Shown: positions 17,562 through 26,301 of the stretch, piece after piece
Position numbering within the stretch: position 1 is the stretch's first letter
Layout: each line of letters starts with the position of its first letter
From: Pygmaiobacter massiliensis
Lineage (GTDB): Bacteria; Bacillota; Clostridia; Oscillospirales; Ruminococcaceae
Direction of reading: 5' to 3'
DNA: 64,000 nucleotides
Assembly: GCA_022778585.1 (NCBI GenBank)
Contig: JALFTI010000024.1
Span: 1 to 64,000 of the forward strand
Notes under the pieces: generated by a model
What the model saw: the letters and a program-made list of their open reading frames with translations, nothing else
Databases searched by the model: none
Told to the model about the DNA's origin: nothing
Made by a program: the position numbers and the translations under genes

Positions 17562-19640
17562 ATGCCAAAACAAACCCTGAGCGGTTGGGTAAAAACAGCA
17601 AAAAGGGTAAAGCTTTCGGTTGCAGCTTTGGGGTTTTGTATTAGCATACTTTTGTCTGTGCGCTGTGGCGGCAGCTTGTGGCAGGGGATTGCTTTTTGGG
17701 CTTTGGCGGCGGTGTGCTTATACCTGCCGGGCAAACCGGCAGCTCGGTTGTTTGGGCTGGAGGGCTTTGGCGGTGCACTCATAACCCTTTTATTTGGCTG
17801 TGGCAGCTTTGCGGCCATTACCTGTGTTGCTGCTCGTTTTGGGGCAGGCTGGCTACTCTGGCTTTCACCGGCGGCAGGGGTAGGCTATGCACTGTGGCAG
17901 GCAAAGCGCAGCAAAAAAACCGGGGAAATATTAGTGGCGCAAGCAAAAAACAGGGTGTCGGCTCTGTGCGCGGACGGGTATTTTTGTACCCTTGCCGCAT
18001 TATGGGGTATTTTGTGTGTGGTGTGGGCGCTGGCCATTTGTGTGCCCAACGGTTTTCCCAGTGCGCTGGGCCATGCTACTGCACCCAGCCAGGACCTTTT
18101 GTGGAATGTTGGAAATGCCAAATCTTTTGCGCTGGGGTTTCCCCCGCAGGACCTGCGGTTTTCTCAGGTTCGGTTTTCCTACCACTACCTCACAGAGTTG
18201 ATTTTTGGCGGCCTGTGTCTGATGAGCGGTCTGGATGCCTATCAGCTGATTGCCTTTTTTGCAGGGCCGCTGGTACTGGCGGCGCTTTTGTCTGCACTGT
18301 GGTGTTTGGGACAGTTTTTCTACCGGGGCAGCAAAAACCGCAGTTTGGCTTTTATTTTGCTTTTGTTTGGCTGCGGTTGTGCCAGTGGACTGTTTGCCTT
18401 TAAGACCGGGCCGCAGGGGCTGTTCGGCAACTCCAATTTTTATCACCTCACCACAAATATCAATGCGCAGGCAAGCATTATTATTTTCCTTTGTGGATTT
18501 TTGGTGTTGTTTGGACAGTTGGCACGGGACAAATTCCGAGCAGGCCCCCGAAAATTTGCAGCGCTTTTTTGCAGCTTTTTGCTGTGCTGTTTTGCAAAAG
18601 GTCCAGCTGCAGCTATTGTATTGTGCAGCGCGTTGATTACCATTGCTATTGTGCTAGTTTTTCAAAAGCCGTGCCGTGTGCGGGCTGCATTTGCGGGTGC
18701 AGGGCTTTTGGTTGTGTTTTTGGCCTGCTGGTCCTTTTTGTTTTCAGCCGGGGCCAACAGCAGTATGACATTTGGCGTTAAAACGGTGCAGGACCTTCTT
18801 ATTTTTCCCTATCTTGCTTCCATTTCCGACCGGTTCCATCTCAGCTATTTCGGCATGGCGCTGATTTGTCTCATCCAGTGGTTTTTGATGCAGCCGGTCC
18901 AGTTTTTGCTGGTGGCAAGAGGAATCTTTCGGGATGTGCGCTCGCTGGTTGCTTTGCCGGCCGAACGGCTGGTGGCAAATGGTGCAATGGCAGGGGGAAT
19001 GCTAGCTTATTTTTTGTTTTGGCACCCCAGTTACAGCCAGGTATATTTTGCGCTGCTGGCGTTCTTTTTTTCAAGCCTCCTGGCTGCAGGAAATTTGGCA
19101 CTTCCGGCTTTCGGCTGGGCAAAAAAGCTATTGGCAGTTTTGGCAGCGTGGGCCTTGCTTACAAATTGCGCTATTGCAGCGGGGCTTGCGGCCAATGCAA
19201 TTGACCTCCTGCAGGCACAGCAAATATCCAGCCCGGCTGCTTGTGTGACGCTGCAGGACGAAAAGGCAATGGCCTGGCTGAAAGAAAACACTTCACAGGA
19301 TGCGGTATTTGCTACCAACCGGATTGATACCTATCCCGGTGCGGGCAATGGCATTTCCAATATTTATACTGCCTGGTCCGGGCGGCAGGCCTACTTGGAA
19401 GGGTATACCTATGCACTTACCAATATGGGGGTTAGCCAGCCGGTATTGGAAGAAAAGCTTTCTGTAAACGGGGCACTTTTTTCGGACCAAACGCCGCCAG
19501 AACAAATGCGGCAGCTGTGCGAAGAGAATGGTATTGACTATTTGGTATTTTGTGAACGGTTTGCCGGTTCCAAAGAAAGTCTTTGTGCATTTGCCTGTGT
19601 TTATGAGCAAGGCGATGTTTCAATTTGGAAGGTGGAATAA
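17562..19640 (+). CDS. Large polytopic membrane protein, GT-C glycosyltransferase-like
   Basis: 692 aa. About 12-13 membrane helices occupy residues 15-565, followed by a soluble C-terminal domain of about 120 residues (AMAWLKENTSQDAVFATNR, then a stretch ending LCEENGIDYLVFCERF). A long loop after the early helices carries ATAPSQDLLWNVGNAKSFALG and FSYHYLTELIFG. This layout, many helices with an acidic first loop and a C-terminal extracytoplasmic domain, is that of GT-C enzymes that use lipid-linked sugars. I do not recognise the exact family. AAAGGAGGAG precedes ATG 17562. Monocistronic. Confidence 0.75.
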   Translation: MPKQTLSGWVKTAKRVKLSVAALGFCISILLSVRCGGSLWQGIAFWALAAVCLYLPGKPAARLFGLEGFGGALITLLFGCGSFAAITCVAARFGAGWLLWLSPAAGVGYALWQAKRSKKTGEILVAQAKNRVSALCADGYFCTLAALWGILCVVWALAICVPNGFPSALGHATAPSQDLLWNVGNAKSFALGFPPQDLRFSQVRFSYHYLTELIFGGLCLMSGLDAYQLIAFFAGPLVLAALLSALWCLGQFFYRGSKNRSLAFILLLFGCGCASGLFAFKTGPQGLFGNSNFYHLTTNINAQASIIIFLCGFLVLFGQLARDKFRAGPRKFAALFCSFLLCCFAKGPAAAIVLCSALITIAIVLVFQKPCRVRAAFAGAGLLVVFLACWSFLFSAGANSSMTFGVKTVQDLLIFPYLASISDRFHLSYFGMALICLIQWFLMQPVQFLLVARGIFRDVRSLVALPAERLVANGAMAGGMLAYFLFWHPSYSQVYFALLAFFFSSLLAAGNLALPAFGWAKKLLAVLAAWALLTNCAIAAGLAANAIDLLQAQQISSPAACVTLQDEKAMAWLKENTSQDAVFATNRIDTYPGAGNGISNIYTAWSGRQAYLEGYTYALTNMGVSQPVLEEKLSVNGALFSDQTPPEQMRQLCEENGIDYLVFCERFAGSKESLCAFACVYEQGDVSIWKVE

Positions 19641-19700
19641 ACGGGCTTTTTAGCTGGCAACAAAACCAGTTTGGAACGCTTTTATGGTGTTTCAGGCGAT

Positions 19701-19742
19701 AAAAAAGAGGGACGGTTTCCTGTAGGAACCCTCCCTCTTTTT
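19701..19742. terminator. Bidirectional terminator between convergent genes
   Basis: Stem aaaagagggacggtttcc / ggaaccctccctcttttt with a TGTA loop and A/T flanks. Confidence 0.8.
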
Positions 19743-19756
19743 CTATAAGCCCTTTT

Positions 19757-20530
19757 TTATAAGCTGCAGGCAAACAGTACCAGCAGGTCCTGAAGAAAAT
19801 GCGGTAACCCTGCTGCTGAAGTGCGAATAGCAGATTCCAGCAAGGCCGGGTCTGTTCCGGCAAAATAGGTGCGCAAACCGCTGGCAGATTGTATGCCAAT
19901 AGCAAGCGGTGCTTTTGCAGAGCCGCCGATGGCGATTTTTGTGCCTACAGCACCGCCGCCAATGGCGTATGCACCAAAGGCGCCACCGCCCAGGGCTACC
20001 AAACCCACTGCGCAGCCGCCTATAGCCAAAAGCCCCACAGCAAGGCCGCCAACAGCGAACCCTCCCAGCGCGATTCCGCCCAGTGACAAAAGCAATCCAA
20101 CACAAAGGCCTCCCAGGGAGAACACGCCGAATGAAAGCCCGCCGAGTGTAAATACCCCCACAGCAATATTTCCCACCGCAAAAATGCCGCGTGCTACGCC
20201 AAAATTATAAGGGCCAAAACGAACATGGACCAAAGGTAAACCAAAAAGGGTGCGGCGGCTTTTGTATTCAAACTGTAAGGCATGGTAGTGTGAACGGTGC
20301 GCCGTGACAACAGGCTGTGGAGGCTCACAAACAGCCTCACCAGTTGCAAGATAATCCACCGAGACCTTAAAAAAACGGGCAAGCGCAACTAAATTGTCAA
20401 GGTCTGGGCGCGAGGCGCCGGACTCCCATTTTTGTACGGCCTGCCGGGATATGCCCAATAGATTAGCGAGTCCTTCCTGTGATAATCCGGCCTGTTTTCT
20501 CAGCTCATAAAGCCGCTGTTGAAATTCCAT
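19757..20530 (-). CDS. XRE regulator with a glycine-rich repeat tail
   Basis: 257 aa. Residues 1-65 are a Cro/CI helix-turn-helix (LRKQAGLSQEGLANLLGISRQAVQKWESG). After a linker, residues about 108-210 consist of repeated units of the type G(G/A)xAVGxxAxG (for example LGGIALGGFAVGGLAVG), almost free of charge. The segment could be a membrane-inserted glycine-zipper bundle or a beta-solenoid-like stack. The protein may be a membrane-tethered repressor. The target and signal are unknown. A ribosome site GGGGAGGA precedes the start. Confidence 0.8.
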   Translation of the reverse strand: MEFQQRLYELRKQAGLSQEGLANLLGISRQAVQKWESGASRPDLDNLVALARFFKVSVDYLATGEAVCEPPQPVVTAHRSHYHALQFEYKSRRTLFGLPLVHVRFGPYNFGVARGIFAVGNIAVGVFTLGGLSFGVFSLGGLCVGLLLSLGGIALGGFAVGGLAVGLLAIGGCAVGLVALGGGAFGAYAIGGGAVGTKIAIGGSAKAPLAIGIQSASGLRTYFAGTDPALLESAIRTSAAGLPHFLQDLLVLFACSL

Positions 20531-21109
20531 ATAAAGTCCTCCCCAATGCTAAAAAAGACGCTCTCTCTGACCATTAGCGTAACAAAAAGCATACCAGCGT
20601 GCAACCAAAAATGCCATGCAATTTGACAACCAACGGTTGCACCGGGGAAATGCAGACGGCCTTATGTTTGCATTTAAAGAAAATCTGACAATTGTGGTAT
20701 AATCAGATAGCAAAATATGGCACGGTAAAAAAATAATATAAGCACGCCGTGTCTGAATCCATATGAAATATATGGATTCAGCAGATATGCAGATGGCCAG
20801 TTAAGGCTCGCCCATCATAAAATTTGTGCCAATGAGATATGCGGCCTCTTTTGGTAGTTGTTTGTTTTTTTAGGCGGAATGGATCTCGCCCTGCAGCAGA
20901 CAGAAAATAAAAAACGACAAGCGCCGTGAAGGGTTTGCCGTTTTTTGAGCATCGAAACACTATACATGCCTCTTGCGGTCGTTTTTTCCTATCGGGAATA
21001 CATTCCGCAGACAGGATACAAAACTTATCAATATTTTGGGAAAATAGGTTCGAAAGTTTTTGTAAATGATGATATGATCCTAATATCACCAGATAAAGGA
21101 ACGTTGTAT
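20531..21109. promoter_or_regulatory. Long intergenic region with an extended -10 promoter and a 12-bp hairpin
   Basis: An extended -10 promoter, TGGTATAAT ending at 20702, reads forward. About 50 bases later, ctgaatccatat (20753-20764) and atatggattcag (20770-20781) form a perfect 12-bp hairpin with a 5-base loop. The next credible start codon is at 21110, so the leader would be about 400 bases. In-frame sequence from 20945 extends the PH gene but has no ribosome site. A small RNA or leader function is possible but unproven. Confidence 0.4.
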
Positions 21110-21484
21110 ATGATTGATTTTAAAAATGCCGAATACCTCAAGCTAAAGCCGGTAGACAATAGTACATTCAGTAGCACTTTAATGCCTATGTTTGTTGGTG
21201 GTGAAGAGATCATTGCCAGTTTTAAGACAATTCGAGACGGTGTTGTTTTTACTACAAAACGCATTTTTGCCATTAATGTCCAGGGTATAACCGGCAAAAA
21301 AGTAGATTATACTTCCTTACCATACAGCAAAATTCAGGCATTTTCTGTTGAGACGGCAGGCGTTCTTGACCTTGACAGCGAACTGGAACTCTGGTTTAGC
21401 GGCCTGGGCAAAGTAAAATTTGAGTTTGTATCGCGAGCAGATGTTTCTCAAATTTGTAAAATGATATCAGAACGCGTTATTTGA
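21110..21484 (+). CDS. Bacterial PH-domain protein
   Basis: 124 aa from ATG 21110, which follows AAAGGA by nine bases and gives the usual family start MIDFKNAEYLKLKPV. The pattern LMPMFVGGEEIIASFKTIRDGVVFTTKRIFAIN, then KKVDYTSLPYSKIQAFSVETAG, is that of small cytoplasmic bacterial PH (bPH/YvbH-like) proteins. These form oligomeric rings; their ligand is unknown. A longer frame back to 20945 exists but lacks a ribosome site and differs in composition. The gene stands alone. Confidence 0.85.
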   Translation: MIDFKNAEYLKLKPVDNSTFSSTLMPMFVGGEEIIASFKTIRDGVVFTTKRIFAINVQGITGKKVDYTSLPYSKIQAFSVETAGVLDLDSELELWFSGLGKVKFEFVSRADVSQICKMISERVI

Positions 21485-21862
21485 AAAACTAAAACTGAGA
21501 AATGTTATCAGGAACGCGGCGATCGATAAATGCGAGATTGAATAATAACCAAAGAAAGCAGTACTATCTGCTGCGTTTACACAGCTTTTTCAAAAAACGG
21601 CCTCAAACAGTCTTTTCCGCTGTTGGCTGCCCCCATGGCAACGCAATTTCTGCTTTCTCCCGGCAGACGATAAGGCTATTGCTTTCCATCAGGTAAGTAT
21701 ACGGGATACGCAGGTTTAGAAACGGAGCCTTCTCCGCCCACCCCTGGGTTACAGGGCAGTATTTATAAAGTAATCACCAATCAGCAACGGTGTTTCTGGT
21801 GTAAATTGACGAAAAAACAAAACCTGCGTATAACGATCGTTATACGCAGGTTTTGTCTGCTT
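21485..21862. other. Intergenic region before tRNA-Lys
   Basis: Apart from the tRNA terminator at 21818-21855 I see no gene or repeat. Short frames in it lack ribosome sites. Confidence 0.5.
21818..21855 (-). terminator. Terminator of tRNA-Lys
   Basis: A perfect 38-base palindrome centred on acgatcgt, followed on the reverse strand by GTTTTTTC. It lies 8 bases beyond the 3' CCA of the tRNA. Confidence 0.9.
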
Positions 21863-21938
21863 TGGTGAGCCACCGGAGATTCGAACTCCGGACACCCTGC
21901 TTAAAAGGCAGGTGCTCTGCCGACTGAGCTAGTGGCTC
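21863..21938 (-). tRNA. tRNA-Lys (anticodon TTT)
   Basis: 76 nt including an encoded CCA. The acceptor stem GAGCCAC/GTGGCTC, D arm AGCTCAGTCGGCAGAGC, anticodon arm CTGC-CTTTTAA-GCAG with anticodon TTT, and T arm CCGGAGTTCGAATCTCCGG are all intact. The discriminator base is A. It has its own promoter and terminator, so it is a single-gene unit. Confidence 0.98.
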
Positions 21939-21958
21939 ATAATTTTTGATGCTATATT

Positions 21959-21987
21959 AGTATAGCCTTAGAAAAAGGGCTTGTCAA
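21959..21987 (-). promoter_or_regulatory. Promoter of tRNA-Lys
   Basis: Reverse-strand TTGACA (21982-21987) and TATACT (21959-21964) are exactly 17 bp apart, 21 bases before the mature tRNA 5' end. Confidence 0.88.
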
Positions 21988-22284
21988 TAGTTTTTTGAAA
22001 AGACTTCCCCAAAACTACAAAAAAGCAAAACTGCAAATGCAAAAACAACAAGGGGAGCCGTTGGCAAAAAGGGAATTTGGTTGCCTTTTACCGGTGCAAA
22101 ATCCCTGTCAATTACCGGATAATCACCTTGACAATTCTGCCAAAAAAGAATTAAAATACTTTACAGTGTATATTATAACTTATTGTATACCTTCCCATTC
22201 TACGAAACACATGCCGGGCGGTATGCACTATGCATGAATACATGAATTTAAGATCCGGGCAGCCCCCGGAAGAAGGAGCCCAAC
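21988..22284 (+). other. Intergenic region upstream of rny
   Basis: About 300 bases without a gene. A TTGACA at 22128-22133 and the AT-rich stretch after it probably include the rny promoter, but the -10 choice is ambiguous. Confidence 0.4.
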
Positions 22285-23841
22285 ATGGTACCAACCCTGA
22301 TTGCCGGGTTGATCGCCGTTGTAGTGGGCGTTATTGCTGTGGTTGTCGGTTTTATCGTCGGCCAGATCTACCGCAAAAAAGTGGCGGAGCAGAAGCTCGG
22401 CTCCGCGGAGGAAGAAGCAAAGCGCATCATTAACGAAGCAATCAAAACGGCACAGCAGAAACGAAAAGAGGCCGCTGTAGAGGCCAAGGATGAACTGTTC
22501 CGCATGAAGGCGGAAGCGGACAAAGAGATTAAAGAGCGGCGCGCGGACATTAGCCGACAGGAAAAACGCCTGGACCAGAAGGAAGAAAACCTGGACCGCA
22601 AAACCACCGCGCTGGAGCAAAAGGAAGAACAGCAGAAAAAGCGCGCAGAGCTTATTGAAGCCCGCCTGGCCGAAATTGAGCAGATGCGCGAGCGGGAAAA
22701 CGAGAAGCTGGAACATATTTCAGGTCTGAGTGAAGAGGCTGCCAGAGACCTGCTTTTGACCCGTGTGGATGAAGGGCTTGCGCATGAAAAGGCGTTGCGC
22801 ATTTCGGCGTTTGAGACCCAAACCAAGGAAGATGCGGATAAGCTGGCAAAAGAGCTGATCAGCCAGGCAGTGGCTCGCTGCGCGGCCGATCATTCCAGCG
22901 AGATCACTGTTTCGGTGGTCACTTTGCCCAACGATGAAATGAAGGGGCGGATTATTGGCCGGGAAGGCCGCAATATCCGTGCGCTGGAAACTGCCACCGG
23001 TGTGGACCTGATTATTGATGATACCCCCGAGGCGATTACCCTTTCCAGCTTTGACCCGGTGCGCCGTGAGGTAGCCCGCATGGCGTTGGAAAAGCTGATT
23101 GCTGACGGCCGGATTCACCCTGCCCGCATTGAGGAAGTGGTGGAAAAGTGCCGTAAGGAGATTGACGCCGCTATGAAGCGGGAAGGCGAGCGCGCTGTTA
23201 TGGAAGTTGGCGTGCATGGCCTGCACCCGGACCTGGTAAAACTACTGGGGCGGTTGAAATACCGCACCAGCTATGGTCAGAATGTGTTGAACCACTCGAT
23301 GGAGGTGGCCTATCTTTCGGGACTGCTTGCTGCCGAGCTGGGAATAAATATTACCATGGCAAAGCGCGCGGGCCTATTGCATGATATCGGCAAAGCCCTC
23401 ACCCACGAAATTGAAGGAAGCCATGTAGGCATTGGCGTGGATCTGGTGAAAAAGTATCGGGAAAACCCGGCTATTATCCATGCTATTGAAGCGCACCATG
23501 GCGATGTGGAACCCACTACTCCGCTGGCTTTTGTGGTTATGGCTGCAGATGCCATCAGCGCGGCCAGGCCCGGTGCACGCAGGGAGAATGTGGAAAACTA
23601 TGTGAAGCGCTTGGAAGATCTGGAGGCTATTAGCTCCAGCTTCCCAGGGATAGAAACCAGCTATGCCATTCAGGCGGGCCGCGAGGTGCGGATTATGGTG
23701 AAGCCCGAGCAGATCAGCGATGATCAGCTGACTATTCTGGCGCATGATATTGTGAAAAAGATTGAAGACGAACTGGAATATCCCGGACAGATTAAGGTGA
23801 ATGTCATTCGGGAGAACAGGGCTGTCGATTACGCCAAATAA
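22285..23841 (+). CDS. rny: Ribonuclease Y
   Basis: 518 aa, the standard length. Residues 3-28 are a membrane anchor, residues about 30-200 a long charged coiled coil, residues about 205-265 a KH domain ([17 protein letters not shown]), and the C-terminal HD domain has LLHDIGKAL near residue 367 with the metal-binding His-Asp pair and a downstream EAHHGD. RNase Y is the main mRNA-decay endonuclease of Firmicutes and acts at the membrane. The start follows AAGGAG. ymdB follows directly, as in Bacillus, and ricT, which modulates RNase Y there, is at 54.6 kb. Confidence 0.98.
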   Translation: MVPTLIAGLIAVVVGVIAVVVGFIVGQIYRKKVAEQKLGSAEEEAKRIINEAIKTAQQKRKEAAVEAKDELFRMKAEADKEIKERRADISRQEKRLDQKEENLDRKTTALEQKEEQQKKRAELIEARLAEIEQMRERENEKLEHISGLSEEAARDLLLTRVDEGLAHEKALRISAFETQTKEDADKLAKELISQAVARCAADHSSEITVSVVTLPNDEMKGRIIGREGRNIRALETATGVDLIIDDTPEAITLSSFDPVRREVARMALEKLIADGRIHPARIEEVVEKCRKEIDAAMKREGERAVMEVGVHGLHPDLVKLLGRLKYRTSYGQNVLNHSMEVAYLSGLLAAELGINITMAKRAGLLHDIGKALTHEIEGSHVGIGVDLVKKYRENPAIIHAIEAHHGDVEPTTPLAFVVMAADAISAARPGARRENVENYVKRLEDLEAISSSFPGIETSYAIQAGREVRIMVKPEQISDDQLTILAHDIVKKIEDELEYPGQIKVNVIRENRAVDYAK

Positions 23842-23905
23842 AACGCCGTTAAAAGCGGCGTGCCTGCCCGCAGTGCCCAAGGTATTGCGGGCAGGATTGT
23901 TTTTA
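23842..23905 (+). terminator. Double hairpin between rny and ymdB, probable attenuating terminator
   Basis: A small stem (acgccg/cggcgt, 23842-23861) is followed by cctgcccgca / tgcgggcagg (23863-23895) and a TTGTTTTT tract. The next gene follows within 30 bases, so it may reduce rather than end transcription. Confidence 0.55.
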
Positions 23906-23933
23906 GGGGCATTGCCGAAAGGAGCAGATGCAG

Positions 23934-24704
23934 ATGAGAATACTTTGCGTAGGCGATGTGGTTGGCGAACCGGGTGTACGGTTTTTATCGCGCCGGCTGC
24001 CGGGCGTAAAAAAGCAGCTGGCGGCAGATGTCTGTATTGTAAATGGAGAAAATGCGGACCCCAGCGGCAGGGGGATTACCAGCGCCATTGCGGACGAATT
24101 GTTTAGCCACGGAGCGGATGTGGTGACCGGGGGCAACCACTGTTTTGACCGGGCAAAGGATGAGTTGTTTGAGGAAACGGAATTTTTGCTTTGTCCGGCT
24201 AATTTCCCAGGACTTTCGCAGAAGGCCGGCTGGTGCGAGCTGGATTTGGGGCGCTTTCAGCTGCAGGTGCTGAACCTTTCGGGGGTGGCTTTTCTGGAAC
24301 CGGTGGATAACCCGTTCCAAACGGTAGAGCGGATATTGGCGCAGAGCAAGGCAAAGTTTCGGGTGCTGGATTTTCATGCAGAGTCTACGGCGGAAAAACA
24401 GGCCATGGGATATTGGCTGGATGGCCGGGTTTCAGCAGTATTTGGCACCCACACCCATGTTCCCACCGCAGATGGCCGGGTACTGCCTAAAGGTACCGGC
24501 TATCTGACCGATGTGGGAATGACCGGCCCGGCAGAGTCAGTGATTGGCGTTCAGCCAGAACTTGCCATTGCCCGGCAGCGTACTCACCGCCCCGGCCGGT
24601 TTAAGGTGGCGCAGGGCCCTTGCCGAATGGATATGGTGGTGTTTGAACTTTCGGATTCTACCGGACTGTGCACAAAGGTGGAAAGACTAAGTGAAATGGA
24701 GTAA
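23934..24704 (+). CDS. ymdB: YmdB family metallophosphoesterase
   Basis: 256 aa. The ATG at 23934 is preferred because it lies nine bases after AAAGGAG; an in-frame ATG at 23928 is only three bases away. Motifs MRILCVGDVVGEPG, IVNGENAD, GGNHCFD and FGTHTHVPTADGR provide the metal-binding Asp, Asn, Glu and His residues of the TIGR00282 family. In Bacillus YmdB is a cyclic-nucleotide phosphodiesterase needed for biofilm and normal mRNA levels. Adjacent to rny, the conserved order. Confidence 0.95.
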   Translation: MRILCVGDVVGEPGVRFLSRRLPGVKKQLAADVCIVNGENADPSGRGITSAIADELFSHGADVVTGGNHCFDRAKDELFEETEFLLCPANFPGLSQKAGWCELDLGRFQLQVLNLSGVAFLEPVDNPFQTVERILAQSKAKFRVLDFHAESTAEKQAMGYWLDGRVSAVFGTHTHVPTADGRVLPKGTGYLTDVGMTGPAESVIGVQPELAIARQRTHRPGRFKVAQGPCRMDMVVFELSDSTGLCTKVERLSEME

Positions 24705-25206
24705 GAACATCTCTCAAAGAAAATATCCCCGCGCAGTTTGCGGCGAAATTTTATTATGCGGCCTTTACATGGGAGATGTTTTTCTGCAAAGGGATTCACT
24801 GTATTGACTTTATGGCAAGGGCTGTTCCGGCTGTGCCTTTTGCAAAAATTTTTGGTTTTTTGGTTTAGAGATTGCTTGCAGACCGGTTCACTTTATGTTT
24901 TTATATGGCCATATGTCCGGCTTTGACTGCCGCTTTGGGAACAGCCAAAATCTGTGTAATAGCTTTTTGCCATGGATTTTTTATAGCTGATAAAGTTCAA
25001 AATTTTGGTATGCCAGGTGTGCATGATGCAAAATAAAAATACAAGAATGTCGATGTAGTCTGAAAGGGTAGAGGGCAAAACAAAAAGGCCGCTTTTAAAG
25101 GCGGCCTTTTTGTTTTGCTATTTGGTATCAAATCGCCAATTTTTTAGGTACAAAATTTCTGGTACCTGTTTCCCGTTCGCCCAAGGCTTAAAACAGCGCA
25201 AAGCTT
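24705..25206. other. Intergenic region of about 500 bases
   Basis: Apart from the terminator at 25082-25111 it shows no convincing gene, RNA or repeat. Confidence 0.5.
25082..25111. terminator. Bidirectional terminator
   Basis: Stem aaaaaggccgc / gcggccttttt with A and T runs on both sides, between convergent genes. Confidence 0.8.
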
Positions 25207-25938
25207 TTAGCAAAGGTCTACAAAATACTGGAATAATTTTGTACCGTCCGGCCCAAATGCCGGATTGGGATTATCCCCCCGCATGCGTTCCGGATGGAAC
25301 TGTACCCCAAACACCGGCAAGGTTTTGTGCTCAATTGCTTCAATAATACCGTCATCGGAATAAGCGGTCACCCGCACATCTTCACCGGGCTTTACCGCAC
25401 AGTCACAATGGAAGCTGTTGACCAGAAACTGGCCGCCATATAACTTTTCCAACACCGAACCCGGCTCGGCATTGACCGGATGCTGTACGCCCATATGATG
25501 TTCTACTTTATGGTGACGCGGGAAATTCAACATGTTCTGTCCGCCCATGGCGGCGTTCAGCAGCTGGTGACCGCGGCAGATGCCAAGAATCGGCTTTTTG
25601 CGCTTGAAAAATTCAGAAAAAGCAGCCATTTCCATCTCGTCCCGTGCGCTGTTGCAGCCATCCCTCATCCGCCGAATCTCCACCGGATCACCGTCAGCCA
25701 TCTGGGTGAAAGTTTCATTATAGTAGCGGGGATGCACGCTTTCACCGCCGGTAATCAAAAGTCCATCGGCCAGTTCAGCATAATCAGCAGCCAGCTGGGT
25801 AGTGGTCATCATAATAGGCAGCGCACCGGCGGCTGCAATGGCGTTGGCATAAGCCAAATTTAAAGTAAAACCAGGCCAGGGACGCCCGGCCGGCCGCATT
25901 TCCAGGTCGCCTGTAATTATAATTTTTTTCTTTAACAT
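25207..25938 (-). CDS. Class I glutamine amidotransferase-like hydrolase (PuuD/peptidase C26 type)
   Basis: 243 aa from ATG 25938, which follows AAGGAAG; the longer frame to 26016 includes a hairpin and is not coding. The nucleophile elbow GICRGHQLLNAAMGG carries the catalytic Cys, and VQFHPERM carries the His. GGESVHPRYYNE near residue 65 is typical of gamma-glutamyl-gamma-aminobutyrate hydrolases, which cleave gamma-glutamyl amides from putrescine or amine catabolism. No other puu genes are near, so the substrate is uncertain. Single gene. Confidence 0.9.
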   Translation of the reverse strand: MLKKKIIITGDLEMRPAGRPWPGFTLNLAYANAIAAAGALPIMMTTTQLAADYAELADGLLITGGESVHPRYYNETFTQMADGDPVEIRRMRDGCNSARDEMEMAAFSEFFKRKKPILGICRGHQLLNAAMGGQNMLNFPRHHKVEHHMGVQHPVNAEPGSVLEKLYGGQFLVNSFHCDCAVKPGEDVRVTAYSDDGIIEAIEHKTLPVFGVQFHPERMRGDNPNPAFGPDGTKLFQYFVDLC

Positions 25939-25967
25939 AAAAACGCTTCCTTTCTGCCCAAATGGGC

Positions 25968-25998
25968 CTTGTGCGAAGCCCTGCAGGTTTCGCACAAG
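25968..25998 (-). promoter_or_regulatory. Hairpin in the leader of the C26 hydrolase gene
   Basis: Perfect 10-bp inverted repeat cttgtgcgaa / ttcgcacaag with an 11-base loop, ending about 30 bases before the start codon. It has no T run, so it is more likely an operator or 5' leader stem than a terminator. Function unknown. Confidence 0.4.
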
Positions 25999-26192
25999 AC
26001 AGCGGATATAGGCCATGCTTTCCGGTATGGCCGTAGCACAAGGTACTTTCTTTTATTAAACTACGCATTTGGGCCAAATGCAAATGGTTAAACGGTCCTT
26101 ATAAAAAATTCCCCATATGGTTGGCGGTATAAATGTTTTCTGCCCCAAAAATAATATTTTTTATCGTTTTTGGTTTGTTCACAAAATCTCGC

Positions 26193-26221
26193 TTGCATCT
26201 GTCAGGCTGGATGGGTACAAT
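26193..26221 (+). promoter_or_regulatory. Promoter of the rhomboid-like gene
   Basis: TTGCAT (26193-26198) and TACAAT (26216-26221) are 17 bp apart, 80 bases before the start at 26302. Confidence 0.7.
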
Positions 26222-26301
26222 AGATTGCATACCGCACACTCTGTGAACCGGACAGAATGGGTGAGATCGATTTTAATTTTAAAAGAAACGAGGAATTTTA
26301 G

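Noticed and set aside
20945-21109. N-terminal extension of the PH-domain protein
   Set aside because: The frame is open but starts at a TTG without a ribosome site, while ATG 21110 has one and matches the family's usual start.
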